Assembly (NCBI GenBank): GCA_021789595.1
Contig: JAJYJJ010000001.1
Coordinates: 150,454 to 214,453, forward strand
From: Nitrospirota bacterium
Lineage (GTDB): Bacteria > Nitrospirota > Thermodesulfovibrionia > UBA6902 > JAJYJJ01
DNA: 64,000 nucleotides
Direction: 5' to 3'
Shown here: in pieces, positions 9,134-17,656 of the stretch
Layout: each line of letters starts with the position of its first letter
Numbering within the stretch: the stretch's first letter is position 1
The notes under the pieces: model-generated
What the model saw: only the letters and a program-made list of their open reading frames with translations
Database searches by the model: none
Told to the model about the DNA's origin: nothing
Program-made: the position numbers and the translations under genes

Positions 9134-9983
9134 AGGGCTAAGACATCTCCTCAGGGAAAGGGATGAGGAGATAAGGCAGCTTAAAGAGGAGATTAATCGC
9201 CTCAAAAGACAGTTGAGCCTCCAGGGGTTATCATACCTCTTAAAAAACAGGGGCTTCAGCATCTATAAAAAGCAGATAGGGGATGACCTTATCTTACCTG
9301 AGAAACAATCAGATATAGATTCGTATTATGAGCACCTTAAGAAATATTCCTTCAGACTCTTCCTCAGGGATGTGATAAAGCACCAGCAGGGTTTCTCCAT
9401 AGAGGATGTTACAAGATATGCGACAAAGGAGGTATCCGCACAATACCTGAACTACCTAACCTCCGCAGGGGTAGTCGTAAGGGACAGGAAAGGATTCAGG
9501 CTTAAAAAGCAGCCTATAAAGAGCTTTGGTGAGACGCTGGAATGGTTTATAGCTGAGGTATTGAAAAGGGCATTCAATATGGAGGCCATCTGGGGCGTGA
9601 GGTTCAAAAAGCGGGGTGTTGGCGGAGACTATGACCTTATAGCAAGGTTTGATAGCAGGATTGTCTACATGGAGATAAAATCCTCTCCGCCAAGGCAGAT
9701 ATATGATAATGAGATAAGGGCATTCCTTGACAGGACAGATGACCTGAGACCTGATATGGCAGTTTTTCTCATGGATACAGAATTGAGGATGAAGGACAAG
9801 ATAGTCCCTATGTTCGAGGATGCCCTTAAAAAGAGATACAGACACCCTGTAGAGGTCTCAAGGATAGAAAAGGAGTTGTTCCATATAGACGGGAAGGTGT
9901 TTATAATCAATTCAAAGGACAGTCTCACGGGAAACATCGCATCAATCATAAGCTGGCATCTAAGAAGTAATATAGGAGGTTAA
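9126..9983 (+). CDS. Conserved protein with N-terminal coiled coil and PD-(D/E)XK-like nuclease core
   Basis: 285 residues, not assignable to a named enzyme by eye. Residues ~1-40 are a heptad-rich charged coiled coil (R-E-R-D-E-E-I-R-Q-L-K). Residues ~100-140 look like a small helical/winged-helix segment. Residues ~155-215 carry the core: G-G-D-Y-D-L (D about 168), a beta strand, then Y-M-E-I-K-S-S (E183, K185), matching the D-(x)n-E-x-K active site of the restriction-endonuclease fold. It overlaps the yjbQ homolog and is followed one base later by a small Cys protein. Role could be RNA/DNA processing or a structural nuclease-like domain. Confidence 0.72.
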   Translation: MDKGLRHLLRERDEEIRQLKEEINRLKRQLSLQGLSYLLKNRGFSIYKKQIGDDLILPEKQSDIDSYYEHLKKYSFRLFLRDVIKHQQGFSIEDVTRYATKEVSAQYLNYLTSAGVVVRDRKGFRLKKQPIKSFGETLEWFIAEVLKRAFNMEAIWGVRFKKRGVGGDYDLIARFDSRIVYMEIKSSPPRQIYDNEIRAFLDRTDDLRPDMAVFLMDTELRMKDKIVPMFEDALKKRYRHPVEVSRIEKELFHIDGKVFIINSKDSLTGNIASIISWHLRSNIGG

Positions 9984-9984
9984 T

Positions 9985-10170
9985 GTGTCTAACAAAAAGG
10001 ATATCTGTGTGGTCTGTGCGTGGAGGGCAACATGTCAGAAGAAATACTCCATAAGCGGGAAGGACATCCACTGCCCTGATTTCACAAGGGATTTAACCAT
10101 CCCCGAAGAGGAGGAAGAGACAGAAGGAGAGATAGACTTCACGAAGAGGAAAGAAGAAGGGGATGACTGA
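9985..10170 (+). CDS. Small four-cysteine acidic-tailed protein, unknown function
   Basis: 61 residues starting at GTG 9985, with AGGAGGT at 9974-9980. It has C8-x2-C11-x5-C17-x12-C30, which could bind zinc or an Fe-S cluster, and a Glu-rich tail (E-E-E-E-E-T-E-G-E). An ATG at 9983 opens a different frame that ends quickly. I do not recognise a named family. It is the last gene of the plus-strand run and converges on the minus-strand genes at 10173. Confidence 0.7.
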   Translation: MSNKKDICVVCAWRATCQKKYSISGKDIHCPDFTRDLTIPEEEEETEGEIDFTKRKEEGDD

Positions 10171-10172
10171 AG

Positions 10173-10625
10173 CTAAAGTCTTTTTATTACTGCAACCTCT
10201 TCACACTCGGGGAATTTCGGACACTTAAGACAGTCACCCCATATCTTCTGTGGAAGCCCTGTCTTGTCTATATCCCTGAAACCCATCTTGTTGAAGAAAT
10301 CAGGATGGTAGGTGAGTGCAAAGACCTGTTTTACCCCGATAGTCTTTGCCTCCCTCAAACACCTCCCAACCAGTTTTTTACCAATACCAAGGCGCTGATA
10401 TTCCTTTGCCACTGCAACCGAGCGAACCTCTGCAAGGTCCTCCCAGAGTATGTGGATGGCTGCCGTGCCGATAATTTTGCCATTATCCTCACAGATAAAG
10501 TAATCCCTTATATTTTCATAAAGCTCATTAAGGGACCTGGGCAGCATCTCGTCCTTTTTTGCAAGCTGGTTTATAAGGTTGTGCACTGCCTTTATATCAG
10601 AGATCCTTGCCTTCCTTATTATCAA
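10173..10625 (-). CDS. GNAT acetyltransferase, short NAGS (ArgA)-like
   Basis: About 150 residues with the GNAT acetyl-CoA motif R-S-V-A-V-A-K-E-Y-Q-R-L-G-I-G-K-K and a C-terminal L-P-Q-K-I-W-G-D-C-L-K-C-P-K-F-P-E-C, the tail characteristic of short N-acetylglutamate synthase-like proteins that start arginine synthesis. A TTG at 10634 abuts its own GGGG, so the TTG at 10625 (9 nt after AAAGGGG) is the better start. It overlaps the oxidoreductase gamma gene. No other arg gene is nearby, so the NAGS function is inferred from the tail only. Confidence 0.82.
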   Translation of the reverse strand: MIIRKARISDIKAVHNLINQLAKKDEMLPRSLNELYENIRDYFICEDNGKIIGTAAIHILWEDLAEVRSVAVAKEYQRLGIGKKLVGRCLREAKTIGVKQVFALTYHPDFFNKMGFRDIDKTGLPQKIWGDCLKCPKFPECEEVAVIKRL

Positions 10626-11154
10626 TAAGTTCAACCCCTTTCTTTATTGCAGCCTCATTAATCCTGCATGCATCTTGTCTGTGAGCCGGTATTATCTCTC
10701 TCAGGGCATTAAAGGCAGATCCCTGCGATATAATATTCGTTTTTGCGATGAGCGCACCGAATACAACCATATTGGCGCTCCTGGCATCACCGAGGTGATC
10801 AGCAGCCTCATTTGCGGGAATCCCTATTACATCAATATCTTTCCGGCGATGGCTTTTCTTAATGAGTGATGTGTTCATTATAAGAAGCCCGCCAGGTTTG
10901 AGCCTCTCTTCAAACCTATCAAGCGACGCCTCATTCATTACTATAAGGACATCGGGATTACGGACAACAGGAGAACCCACCATTTTATCAGATATTACAA
11001 CTGTGCAGTTGGCAGTGCCCCCGCGTATTTCAGCACCGTAAGATGGAAACCATGTTACAGATCTGCCCTCAAGCATTGCAGTCTGTGCAATGACTTTACC
11101 CAGGAAAAGTATCCCCTGACCGCCAAAGCCTGCTATAATTATCTTTGTTTCCAA
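10597..11154 (-). CDS. 2-oxoacid:ferredoxin oxidoreductase, gamma subunit
   Basis: 185 residues. The N-terminus G-F-G-G-Q-G-I-L-F-L-G-K and the block P-S-Y-G-A-E-I-R-G-G-T-A-N-C are typical of KorC/VorC-type gamma domains, which complete the active-site pocket in ferredoxin-dependent oxoacid oxidation (or reductive carboxylation). It abuts the beta subunit (stop/start within one base), so the two are co-translated. Substrate (2-oxoglutarate, branched-chain or pyruvate) cannot be read from the sequence, although the beta partner resembles KorB. Confidence 0.9.
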   Translation of the reverse strand: METKIIIAGFGGQGILFLGKVIAQTAMLEGRSVTWFPSYGAEIRGGTANCTVVISDKMVGSPVVRNPDVLIVMNEASLDRFEERLKPGGLLIMNTSLIKKSHRRKDIDVIGIPANEAADHLGDARSANMVVFGALIAKTNIISQGSAFNALREIIPAHRQDACRINEAAIKKGVELIDNKEGKDL

Positions 11155-11901
11155 TCATACCTCCATGTATTTATCCTTTATCAGGCCGAGGGGAAAGACC
11201 TTCATCATCTCTTCCTCAATCCACCTGATGGATTCCCCTGGGCTCATTTCCCAATCTGTAGGGCAGGGCGATAAGACCTCGACAAGACTGAATCCCCTTT
11301 CTTCCATCTGGTATCTGAATGCCTTTTCAATCGCCCTTTTTGTCTCCATGAGATTCTTTACATTATTGACGGCAGTTCTACACACAAAGCTGACACCATC
11401 TATTGTGCTTAAAAGCTCAGATACCTTGAGCGGGTAGCCTGCCTGCTTTACATCCCTGCCTTTTGGTGTTGTGGTTGTCTTTTGCCCGATAAGTGTTGTT
11501 GGTGCAAGCTGTCCGCCTGTCATTCCATAGGTCGCATTATTGACAAATATAACTGTAAGATTCTCTCCCCTGTTGGCAGCATGTATTATCTCCGCGGTTC
11601 CTATAGCCGCCAGGTCGCCGTCACCCTGATACGAAAATATTATCCTGTCTGGCATAATCCGCTTGAGGCCTGTGGCTGCTGCAGGTGGTCTCCCGTGGGC
11701 GACCTCCAGGACATCAAAGTTAAAATAATCATATGCAAATACAGCACAGCCCACAGGGGCAATGCCCACTGTCTTTCCCCTTATCCCGAGCTTATCTATC
11801 GTCTCGGCAACCAGCCTGTGTATAAGGCTGTGGCCGCAGCCAGGGCAAAATCTGAAATCAGTTTCCTTAAGGCTTTTTGGCCTTGAAGATATCCTTCTCA
11901 T
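11155..11901 (-). CDS. 2-oxoacid:ferredoxin oxidoreductase, beta (TPP) subunit
   Basis: 248 residues from the ATG at 11901, which follows a strong AGGAGGG; upstream codons lie inside the GGDEF gene. The thiamine-diphosphate site is visible as Y-Q-G-D-G-D-L-A-A-I-G with V-N-N-A-T-Y-G-M-T-G-G-Q downstream, and a F-C-P-G-C-G-H-S motif near the N-terminus. Residues resemble 2-oxoglutarate oxidoreductases (KorB). No alpha (pyrimidine-binding) or delta (ferredoxin) subunit gene is adjacent, which is unusual because these normally sit next to beta. Confidence 0.9.
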   Translation of the reverse strand: MRRISSRPKSLKETDFRFCPGCGHSLIHRLVAETIDKLGIRGKTVGIAPVGCAVFAYDYFNFDVLEVAHGRPPAAATGLKRIMPDRIIFSYQGDGDLAAIGTAEIIHAANRGENLTVIFVNNATYGMTGGQLAPTTLIGQKTTTTPKGRDVKQAGYPLKVSELLSTIDGVSFVCRTAVNNVKNLMETKRAIEKAFRYQMEERGFSLVEVLSPCPTDWEMSPGESIRWIEEEMMKVFPLGLIKDKYMEV

Positions 11902-13300
11902 CGTCCCTCCTGTAGCAGAATATATTCTTTTTACCCCTTGCCTTGGCAGCATACAGGGCCATGTCTGAGGCATACAAGATACTTTTTGAATCACTTCCAT
12001 CAGATGGATATGTTGCCACACCGCCGCTTACATATACCTTAACACCTCCGAGATCCTTTAAAAAGGTCTCATCTGCGATAATCCTCCGTATCCTTTCAGC
12101 AAGGATAGATGCCTCCTCTTTTTCTGTATTTGGCAGTATGGATATAAACTCCTCCCCTCCATACCGTGCCAGGATATCTGTTTTCCTTGACTCCCTCTTT
12201 AATATAGCGGCTATTGCCTTTAAGATATTATCCCCTGCCTGATGTCCAAAGCTGTCATTATAGTGTTTAAAATCATCTATATCAAGGATAACAAGTGAGA
12301 ATGGAGTGCCGTATCTATTTGTCCTTGCAATCTCTGTATCCAATGCCTCATAAAAATATCTTATGTTATATAACCCTGTAAGGCCATCGGTAACCGAGAG
12401 GTGCTTTGTCTCCTCATACAGCCTTACCTTCTCGAATATCAATGCAACCTGGTTTGAAATGGTAGAAAGAAGTGATATGTCCTCAAAGTCAATGGTGTGC
12501 TTAGACCTGCTTGACAGGCAGAGGATACCTGATACCTTATCAGTACTCCTGAGGCACATGCCTATTATAGTCATTATCCCTTCATTCCAAAAGACATCAA
12601 GTCCTTGTTCTGATCTGACATCCTCAACTATATAAAACGGCTCATCAGTGCATGATATGCCTTCCCATATTGTGGTCAGTTCCCCTTCTTCAGCCTGTTT
12701 AAGGAATTTCATGGAAAAACCCTTATGTGCCTTTATAACATATGTGTCTTCTTCAAGGATTACAATGCACCCACAATCGAAATTAGTAACGAGGATGGTC
12801 TTTTCAAGGAGGTCTGAAAGAACAGCATCAATGTTCCTTGATGATATAAAAGATGTTGAAAGGGTATTTATCACTGTGAGTTCCCTGTTTCTCCTGATGA
12901 GTTCATTTTCAATCTCGACCCGTTTAGTAATATTGCGGTAGTGGACAATTATCCCCTTGAAACTACCCCATGGGCCAGGTATCGGGCATATATTCACACC
13001 GAAGATGCTGCCGCCGAGATTTATGGATGCAGTCTTTGGAAGCTTCAACATCAATGCATCCTCTATATCTTTCCTGATATGTGTAAGAGGCTCTATCTCT
13101 GTGAATGGCTTGCCTATAGATTTATCTCTGTCAACATCTGTAAAATCACAGAATGCCTTATTAAGGTATCTTATCCTGCCATGCTCATTGAGGATAACCA
13201 CCATATAATTAAGGGCATCAAATATAATATAGGGATTGACCTCAGTCTCTGCGTGAAAAGATGCCTTTATCCTGTCTGATAAAGACCTTATCAGACCCAT
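11867..13300 (-). CDS. PAS-GAF-GGDEF diguanylate cyclase
   Basis: 477 residues with no transmembrane segment. Order: PAS (about 25-125; I-F-D-A-L-N-Y-M-V-V-I-L-N-E-H-G-R-I), GAF (about 150-280), GGDEF (about 310-470). The active-site loop is R-Y-G-G-E-E-F (381-385 for GGEEF) and an RxxD inhibitory site (R372-K-T-D375) lies five residues before it, so it should synthesise c-di-GMP with product feedback. The 3' end overlaps the beta oxidoreductase gene by 35 nt, tying its translation to central metabolism. The sensed ligand is unknown. Confidence 0.9.
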   Translation of the reverse strand: MGLIRSLSDRIKASFHAETEVNPYIIFDALNYMVVILNEHGRIRYLNKAFCDFTDVDRDKSIGKPFTEIEPLTHIRKDIEDALMLKLPKTASINLGGSIFGVNICPIPGPWGSFKGIIVHYRNITKRVEIENELIRRNRELTVINTLSTSFISSRNIDAVLSDLLEKTILVTNFDCGCIVILEEDTYVIKAHKGFSMKFLKQAEEGELTTIWEGISCTDEPFYIVEDVRSEQGLDVFWNEGIMTIIGMCLRSTDKVSGILCLSSRSKHTIDFEDISLLSTISNQVALIFEKVRLYEETKHLSVTDGLTGLYNIRYFYEALDTEIARTNRYGTPFSLVILDIDDFKHYNDSFGHQAGDNILKAIAAILKRESRKTDILARYGGEEFISILPNTEKEEASILAERIRRIIADETFLKDLGGVKVYVSGGVATYPSDGSDSKSILYASDMALYAAKARGKKNIFCYRRDDEKDIFKAKKP

Positions 13301-13529
13301 ACATAAATCCTTTCAGAGGAGATATTTTGATGCATAGTCTCCTTTTTCAGCCATTAGTACATCTTATTTAAAAATTATACTGTAAAAATAAAAAATTTTC
13401 ATGAAAACGGCAGACCTCCGAATATCACAAGGCATCAGACGCTGATCGGAAAGAGGTTAAAAATAAAGCCTTTAAAAATGATGGTAGATGGTAGGGGCAT
13501 ATTGCAATACGCCACTACATGGAGTGATG

Positions 13530-15500
13530 TTACAGCCTTCCTTTTACCAGGCTATCAACCACAGAGGGGTCTGCCAGGGTTGAGGTGTCTCCAAGGTCTT
13601 CGATCCGTCCACCTGCAATCTTTCTCAGTATCCTTCTCATTATCTTTCCGCTTCTGGTTTTTGGTAGTCCTGATGTAAACTGGAGTTTATCAGGCGTGGC
13701 TATCGGGCCTATTACCGCCCTTACATGTCCGATTAATATCTTCTTGAGCTCCTCTGAAGGCTGTTTGCCATCCTTCAGGGTCACATATGCGTATATTCCT
13801 TCTCCTTTAATCTCATGTGGATATCCTACTACTGCAGCCTCTGCAACCATCCCATGGCTGACAAGGGCTGATTCAACCTCTGCAGTGCCGAGTCTGTGGC
13901 CGGAGACATTGAGGACATCATCTATACGGCCCATGAGCCAGTAATCACCGTCTTCATCAACCCTTGCTCCGTCCCCTGTGAAGTATCTTCCAGGAAATCG
14001 TGAAAAATAGACCTCTTTCAGCCTCTTATTTTCAGGGTCTCCATATGTTCCCCTTATCATTCCTGGCCAGGGTTTTTCAATCACGAGGTATCCTCCTTCA
14101 TCAACCCCTGCTGGAGAGCCATCCTCTTTTAAAATAGCTGGCACAACGCCTGGGAAAGGTCTGTTAGCCGAACCGGGCTTTAATGTCATTGCACCTGGCA
14201 GCGGTGTTATCAATATCCCGCCTGTCTCTGTCTGCCACCATGTGTCAACTATGGGTAATTTCCCCTTGCCAACATGTGTATGATACCACATCCATGCCTC
14301 TGGATTTATCGGTTCTCCTACTGTGCCGAGGAGCCTCAGGGATGGTAGGTCGTGCTTATCTACCCATGCTTCTCCTTCCCTCATTAATGCCCTTATGGCT
14401 GTTGGTGCCGTGTAGAAGATATTAACCTGATGTTTCTCTACAATGTCCCAGAACCTGCCTGGATTTGGATAGGTGGGAATGCCCTCAAACATAAGGCTTG
14501 TTGCACCTGCTGAGAGGGGGCCATATACAATGTAGCTGTGTCCTGTAACCCAGCCTATATCTGCTGTGCAAAAGTGGATGTCTTCATCGTGGTAGTCGAA
14601 TATCCACTTGAATGTGAGGTTTGTAAATAGCAGATAACCGCCTGTTGTATGAAGGACGCCTTTTGGTTTTCCAGTAGAGCCAGATGTGTAAAGGATAAAC
14701 AGCGGGTCTTCAGCATCCATCCATTCAGGTTCGTAATAGTTTGCAATATCAGGGGCATTGATCTCCTCATGCCACCATAGATCCCTGCTTGGTTCCATAT
14801 CCACGCCGTCGGCTCTTTTTACTACAATCACTTTCTCAATTGTCGGACATTCCTGGAGTGCTACATCTGCATTTGCCTTTAGTGGAACGAATCTCCCTCC
14901 CCTGAGGCCCCTATCCGCTGTAATTAAAAGCTTGGCCTTACAGTCCTGGATCCTCTCTCTAAGCGCCTGTGCGCTGAATCCACCAAAGACAACACTGTGA
15001 ATTGCACCTATCCTCGCACAGGCGAGCAAAGCGATGGCAAGCTCAGGTATCATTGGGAGATAAATGGTCACCCTGTCTCCCTTTGCGACCCGATGTTTTT
15101 TTAGCACATTGGCAAATCTGTTGACCTCGTAATAGAGTTGCTGGTATGTATAGGTTTTGTAACTGCCGTCGTCTGCCTCCCATATTATTGCAGCTTTATT
15201 CCTTGTGGGAGTATTTATATATCTGTCGAGGCAGTTGTATGAGGCATTGAGCTTCCCGCCCATAAACCATTTTATTTCAGGCTTTTCAAAGTTCCATTCT
15301 AAAACCTTATCCCACTTCTTAAACCACGACAGATGTGTTTCAGCCATCTCAGCCCAAAACCCTTCAGGGTCATTAACAGACCTTTTATATATCTTTTCAT
15401 ACTCCTTTATACTCTTGATATGGGCTTTTTTGCTGAACTCAGTTGATGGCGGGAATGTCCTTTTTTCCTCCATCAAAACATCAATGCTTTCTTTTGACAT
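13530..15500 (-). CDS. acs: Acetyl-CoA synthetase (AMP-forming)
   Basis: 656 residues. ATG at 15500 is chosen because AGGAGGAGG precedes it by 9 nt; a frame from 15539 would contain the ribosome-binding site. Signatures: [11 protein letters not shown] (AMP binding), T-W-W-Q-T-E-T-G, and the C-terminal S-G-K-I-M-R-R with the acetylatable lysine (K619). Activates acetate to acetyl-CoA through acetyl-AMP; here it could feed the oxoacid oxidoreductase and PPDK in acetate assimilation. No pat/cobB regulator is nearby. Confidence 0.97.
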   Translation of the reverse strand: MSKESIDVLMEEKRTFPPSTEFSKKAHIKSIKEYEKIYKRSVNDPEGFWAEMAETHLSWFKKWDKVLEWNFEKPEIKWFMGGKLNASYNCLDRYINTPTRNKAAIIWEADDGSYKTYTYQQLYYEVNRFANVLKKHRVAKGDRVTIYLPMIPELAIALLACARIGAIHSVVFGGFSAQALRERIQDCKAKLLITADRGLRGGRFVPLKANADVALQECPTIEKVIVVKRADGVDMEPSRDLWWHEEINAPDIANYYEPEWMDAEDPLFILYTSGSTGKPKGVLHTTGGYLLFTNLTFKWIFDYHDEDIHFCTADIGWVTGHSYIVYGPLSAGATSLMFEGIPTYPNPGRFWDIVEKHQVNIFYTAPTAIRALMREGEAWVDKHDLPSLRLLGTVGEPINPEAWMWYHTHVGKGKLPIVDTWWQTETGGILITPLPGAMTLKPGSANRPFPGVVPAILKEDGSPAGVDEGGYLVIEKPWPGMIRGTYGDPENKRLKEVYFSRFPGRYFTGDGARVDEDGDYWLMGRIDDVLNVSGHRLGTAEVESALVSHGMVAEAAVVGYPHEIKGEGIYAYVTLKDGKQPSEELKKILIGHVRAVIGPIATPDKLQFTSGLPKTRSGKIMRRILRKIAGGRIEDLGDTSTLADPSVVDSLVKGRL

Positions 15501-15553
15501 TCCTTGATTCCTCCTCCTATTTATAATGTCAACAGTCAATGACCAATGACATT

Positions 15554-15581
15554 ATTATATACTACTCAGCACCAATTCCAA
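15554..15581 (-). promoter_or_regulatory. Candidate sigma-70 promoter of acs
   Basis: On the minus strand TTGGAA (15581-15576) and TATAAT (15559-15554) are separated by 16 bp, about 55 bp before the acs start. A perfect -10 and a 4/6 -35 make this plausible. No operator is evident. Confidence 0.4.
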
Positions 15582-15752
15582 CATATGTTCTGAGTTTCTC
15601 ATCTTAAGCAAATAAAATACCAGTCTGGTAAAAACAAAGATTGGCTTAAATAAGGACACTGCAGATTAATTCAGGGTATTCAAACTACAGACTTTGTAAC
15701 AAAAAGTAATAGGTTTTACCCCTGTGTTACATGAAGTTACATCTAAACGGCC

Positions 15753-16589
15753 TCAAAGGATAGCGTGTTTCTTTATCTCTTCATATGAAAAAACCGGGCC
15801 GTCAGTGCAGATATACTTAGGGCCTGCATAACAATGGCCGCATTTGCCAACCCCACATTTCATGTGTGCCTCGAGGGTGGTAATTATCCTGTTATCAGGC
15901 ATCCCGAGGAAGAAAAGATCCCTCATTGCAGCCTTTATCATAATCTCAGGGCCGCATATATATGCTGCGGCCTTCTTAAAATCTGTGCGCACCTCATGCC
16001 AGAGGCCTGTCACAAGACCGATATGGCCATTCCATTTTTCGTTGCCCTTGTCCACGGTAAGAACAACATTTATCCCGCCTTCTCTCCACTTTTCTATCTC
16101 ATCCCTGAAGACCATATCCTCCGGGCTCCTTGAACCATAAAGCAAGGTTACCTGTCCAGCCTTATCAGGATTTCTTATCAACCAGTGGATAAGGGGTCTA
16201 AGCGGGGCTATGCCGATGCCGCCGGCAACTACTACAATATCTCTACCCTTTGATGCCTCAAGCGGGAAGCCGTTGCCATATGGGCCTCTCAGCCCAATGG
16301 ATTGGCCTGTCTGTAAGGAATGGATTGCAGTGGTTACCATGCCTGCCTTTCTGATGCACAGATCTAACACCCCCCCTTCATCAGGAAGCGATGCCACGGA
16401 TATAGGAACCTCGCCAGCACCCCATACTGAGACCATAAAGAATTGTCCAGGGCTGTAAGTAAGCTGAGACTCAACCCTTACCCTGAAGAGCCCTACATCA
16501 GGAGCAAGCGGGATAATCTCCTCAATCCTTCCATTAAAAGGCAGGTATATATTGTTCTTCGCTTGCCGGGCGATTAGATTGCTGTTCAT
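15753..16589 (-). CDS. FAD/NAD(P)-binding 2Fe-2S oxidoreductase subunit (HydG/AsrB-like)
   Basis: 278 residues of ferredoxin-reductase type: FAD-binding barrel (about 15-110, with F-R-V-R-V and P-I-S-V-A-S), nucleotide-binding domain starting at V-V-V-A-G-G-I-G-I-A-P-L-R-P, and a C-terminal 2Fe-2S site C245-x4-C250-x2-C253-x7-C261. It resembles sulfhydrogenase gamma and anaerobic sulfite reductase B subunits. It overlaps the Fe-S subunit by 4 nt and is last in the formate dehydrogenase cluster, so it most likely passes electrons to NAD(P)+. Confidence 0.88.
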   Translation of the reverse strand: MNSNLIARQAKNNIYLPFNGRIEEIIPLAPDVGLFRVRVESQLTYSPGQFFMVSVWGAGEVPISVASLPDEGGVLDLCIRKAGMVTTAIHSLQTGQSIGLRGPYGNGFPLEASKGRDIVVVAGGIGIAPLRPLIHWLIRNPDKAGQVTLLYGSRSPEDMVFRDEIEKWREGGINVVLTVDKGNEKWNGHIGLVTGLWHEVRTDFKKAAAYICGPEIMIKAAMRDLFFLGMPDNRIITTLEAHMKCGVGKCGHCYAGPKYICTDGPVFSYEEIKKHAIL

Positions 16590-17656
16590 TCCCCGTCACC
16601 ATTAAGGGCAAGGCCTTTTATCTTTGTCGCAATGGTAGCCATATCAATCTTTCCAGGGCATGTGATTGTGCATCTGCCGCATCCCACACATCCAAAATCA
16701 CCCAGCGTCTCAGGATAATGAATCAGCTTGTGATAATACCACCTCTTTGTCCTTAGAACCATCTTCTCATTGGGTATTACGCCTCCAGCCATTCGGGTAA
16801 ATCCTTTAAAGAGGCATGTGTCCCATAATCTCACCCTCTCGATACCATCAGGGTATACCCTGTCGGTTACTGTGAAACAGGTACAGAGGGGGCATTCATA
16901 GACGCAGCCTCCGCATTCAAAACATCTTCCGGCAACCCATTGCCAGAAATCATCCTTCACCCTCCCTGAAAGAATCATCTGTCTTACACCTTCAAGTCCT
17001 ATCCTCTTTTGAAACCCTGCCTTTGAACTCAGAAAAACCTCGTACTGGTCTTCATAATCCAGTTTCGTGGGCCTTCTAAAGAGGAAAGCCATGGACCTGA
17101 CTGTTCTTGCCCCTTCAGCAGAGCCTGTCTGAAGAAAATACCTGTCGCCAAGATCGGTCAATTGAATATCAAAGCCCTTTTCAAGATACGGCCCTGTTGC
17201 AAGCCCGATGCAGAAGCATGTGGGCTCTGGATTGTTGCACACTACAGAGATAAAAAGGGTGTTTTTCCTCCTCTGTTCATAATAAGGGTCTCTGTATTTT
17301 CCGAGATAAAATTTATCCAGGAGACCGAGGGTAGAGATATCACACGACCTTACCCCGAAGATAACCCTTCTGTTTTTGTCGGTTAAGTCTTCCACTGCCC
17401 TAACCCCCTTTCTAAGGGGAGGTGAGGAGGGATTAGAATTTAGCCTCAACATTGGTTCATATTGTGGGAAAAGAAACTCTTTTGGCGATGGAAGGGATGC
17501 AGGACAATCAAGGACAATCTCGTGGATATTTTCAACAGTCCTGAAGACTATATCCCTGCCTTCATCCCTTAACGGGCCGATTAGCTGCCTGTCTTTTCTC
17601 AGTTGTCTCAGCCAGTAGGACAGGTGGTTTTTATCCAGTATCCATTCGCCCTTCAT
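16586..17656 (-). CDS. 4Fe-4S dicluster electron-transfer subunit (HydB/AsrA-like)
   Basis: 356 residues. Two ferredoxin-type clusters are visible in the C-terminal third: C245-x2-C248-x2-C251-x3-C255 and C323-x2-C326-x2-C329-x3-C333, with extra cysteines C258 and C260. N-terminal part contains F-G-V-R-S-C-D, a family marker. It would carry electrons between the molybdenum subunit and the flavin subunit. Residues about 74-86 (N-S-N-P-S-S-P-P-L-R-K-G-V) are encoded by a mobile palindromic repeat inserted in frame (17401-17433). It overlaps both neighbours by 4 nt. Confidence 0.88.
   Translation of the reverse strand: MKGEWILDKNHLSYWLRQLRKDRQLIGPLRDEGRDIVFRTVENIHEIVLDCPASLPSPKEFLFPQYEPMLRLNSNPSSPPLRKGVRAVEDLTDKNRRVIFGVRSCDISTLGLLDKFYLGKYRDPYYEQRRKNTLFISVVCNNPEPTCFCIGLATGPYLEKGFDIQLTDLGDRYFLQTGSAEGARTVRSMAFLFRRPTKLDYEDQYEVFLSSKAGFQKRIGLEGVRQMILSGRVKDDFWQWVAGRCFECGGCVYECPLCTCFTVTDRVYPDGIERVRLWDTCLFKGFTRMAGGVIPNEKMVLRTKRWYYHKLIHYPETLGDFGCVGCGRCTITCPGKIDMATIATKIKGLALNGDGE
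17401..17433. repeat. Palindromic repeat copy inside a coding region
   Basis: The sequence reads AACCCCCTTTCTAAGGGGAG followed by a G-rich arm ending GGAGGGATT. It belongs to the same family as copies near 28628, 40364, 41699, 41916 and 42150. Here its length and phase keep the host frame open, adding a Pro/Ser-rich loop to the iron-sulfur subunit. Confidence 0.65.

Noticed and set aside
15753..17656. NiFe hydrogenase or sulfite reductase operon
   Set aside because: No hydrogenase large/small subunit or siroheme subunit is present; the catalytic partner is formate dehydrogenase.
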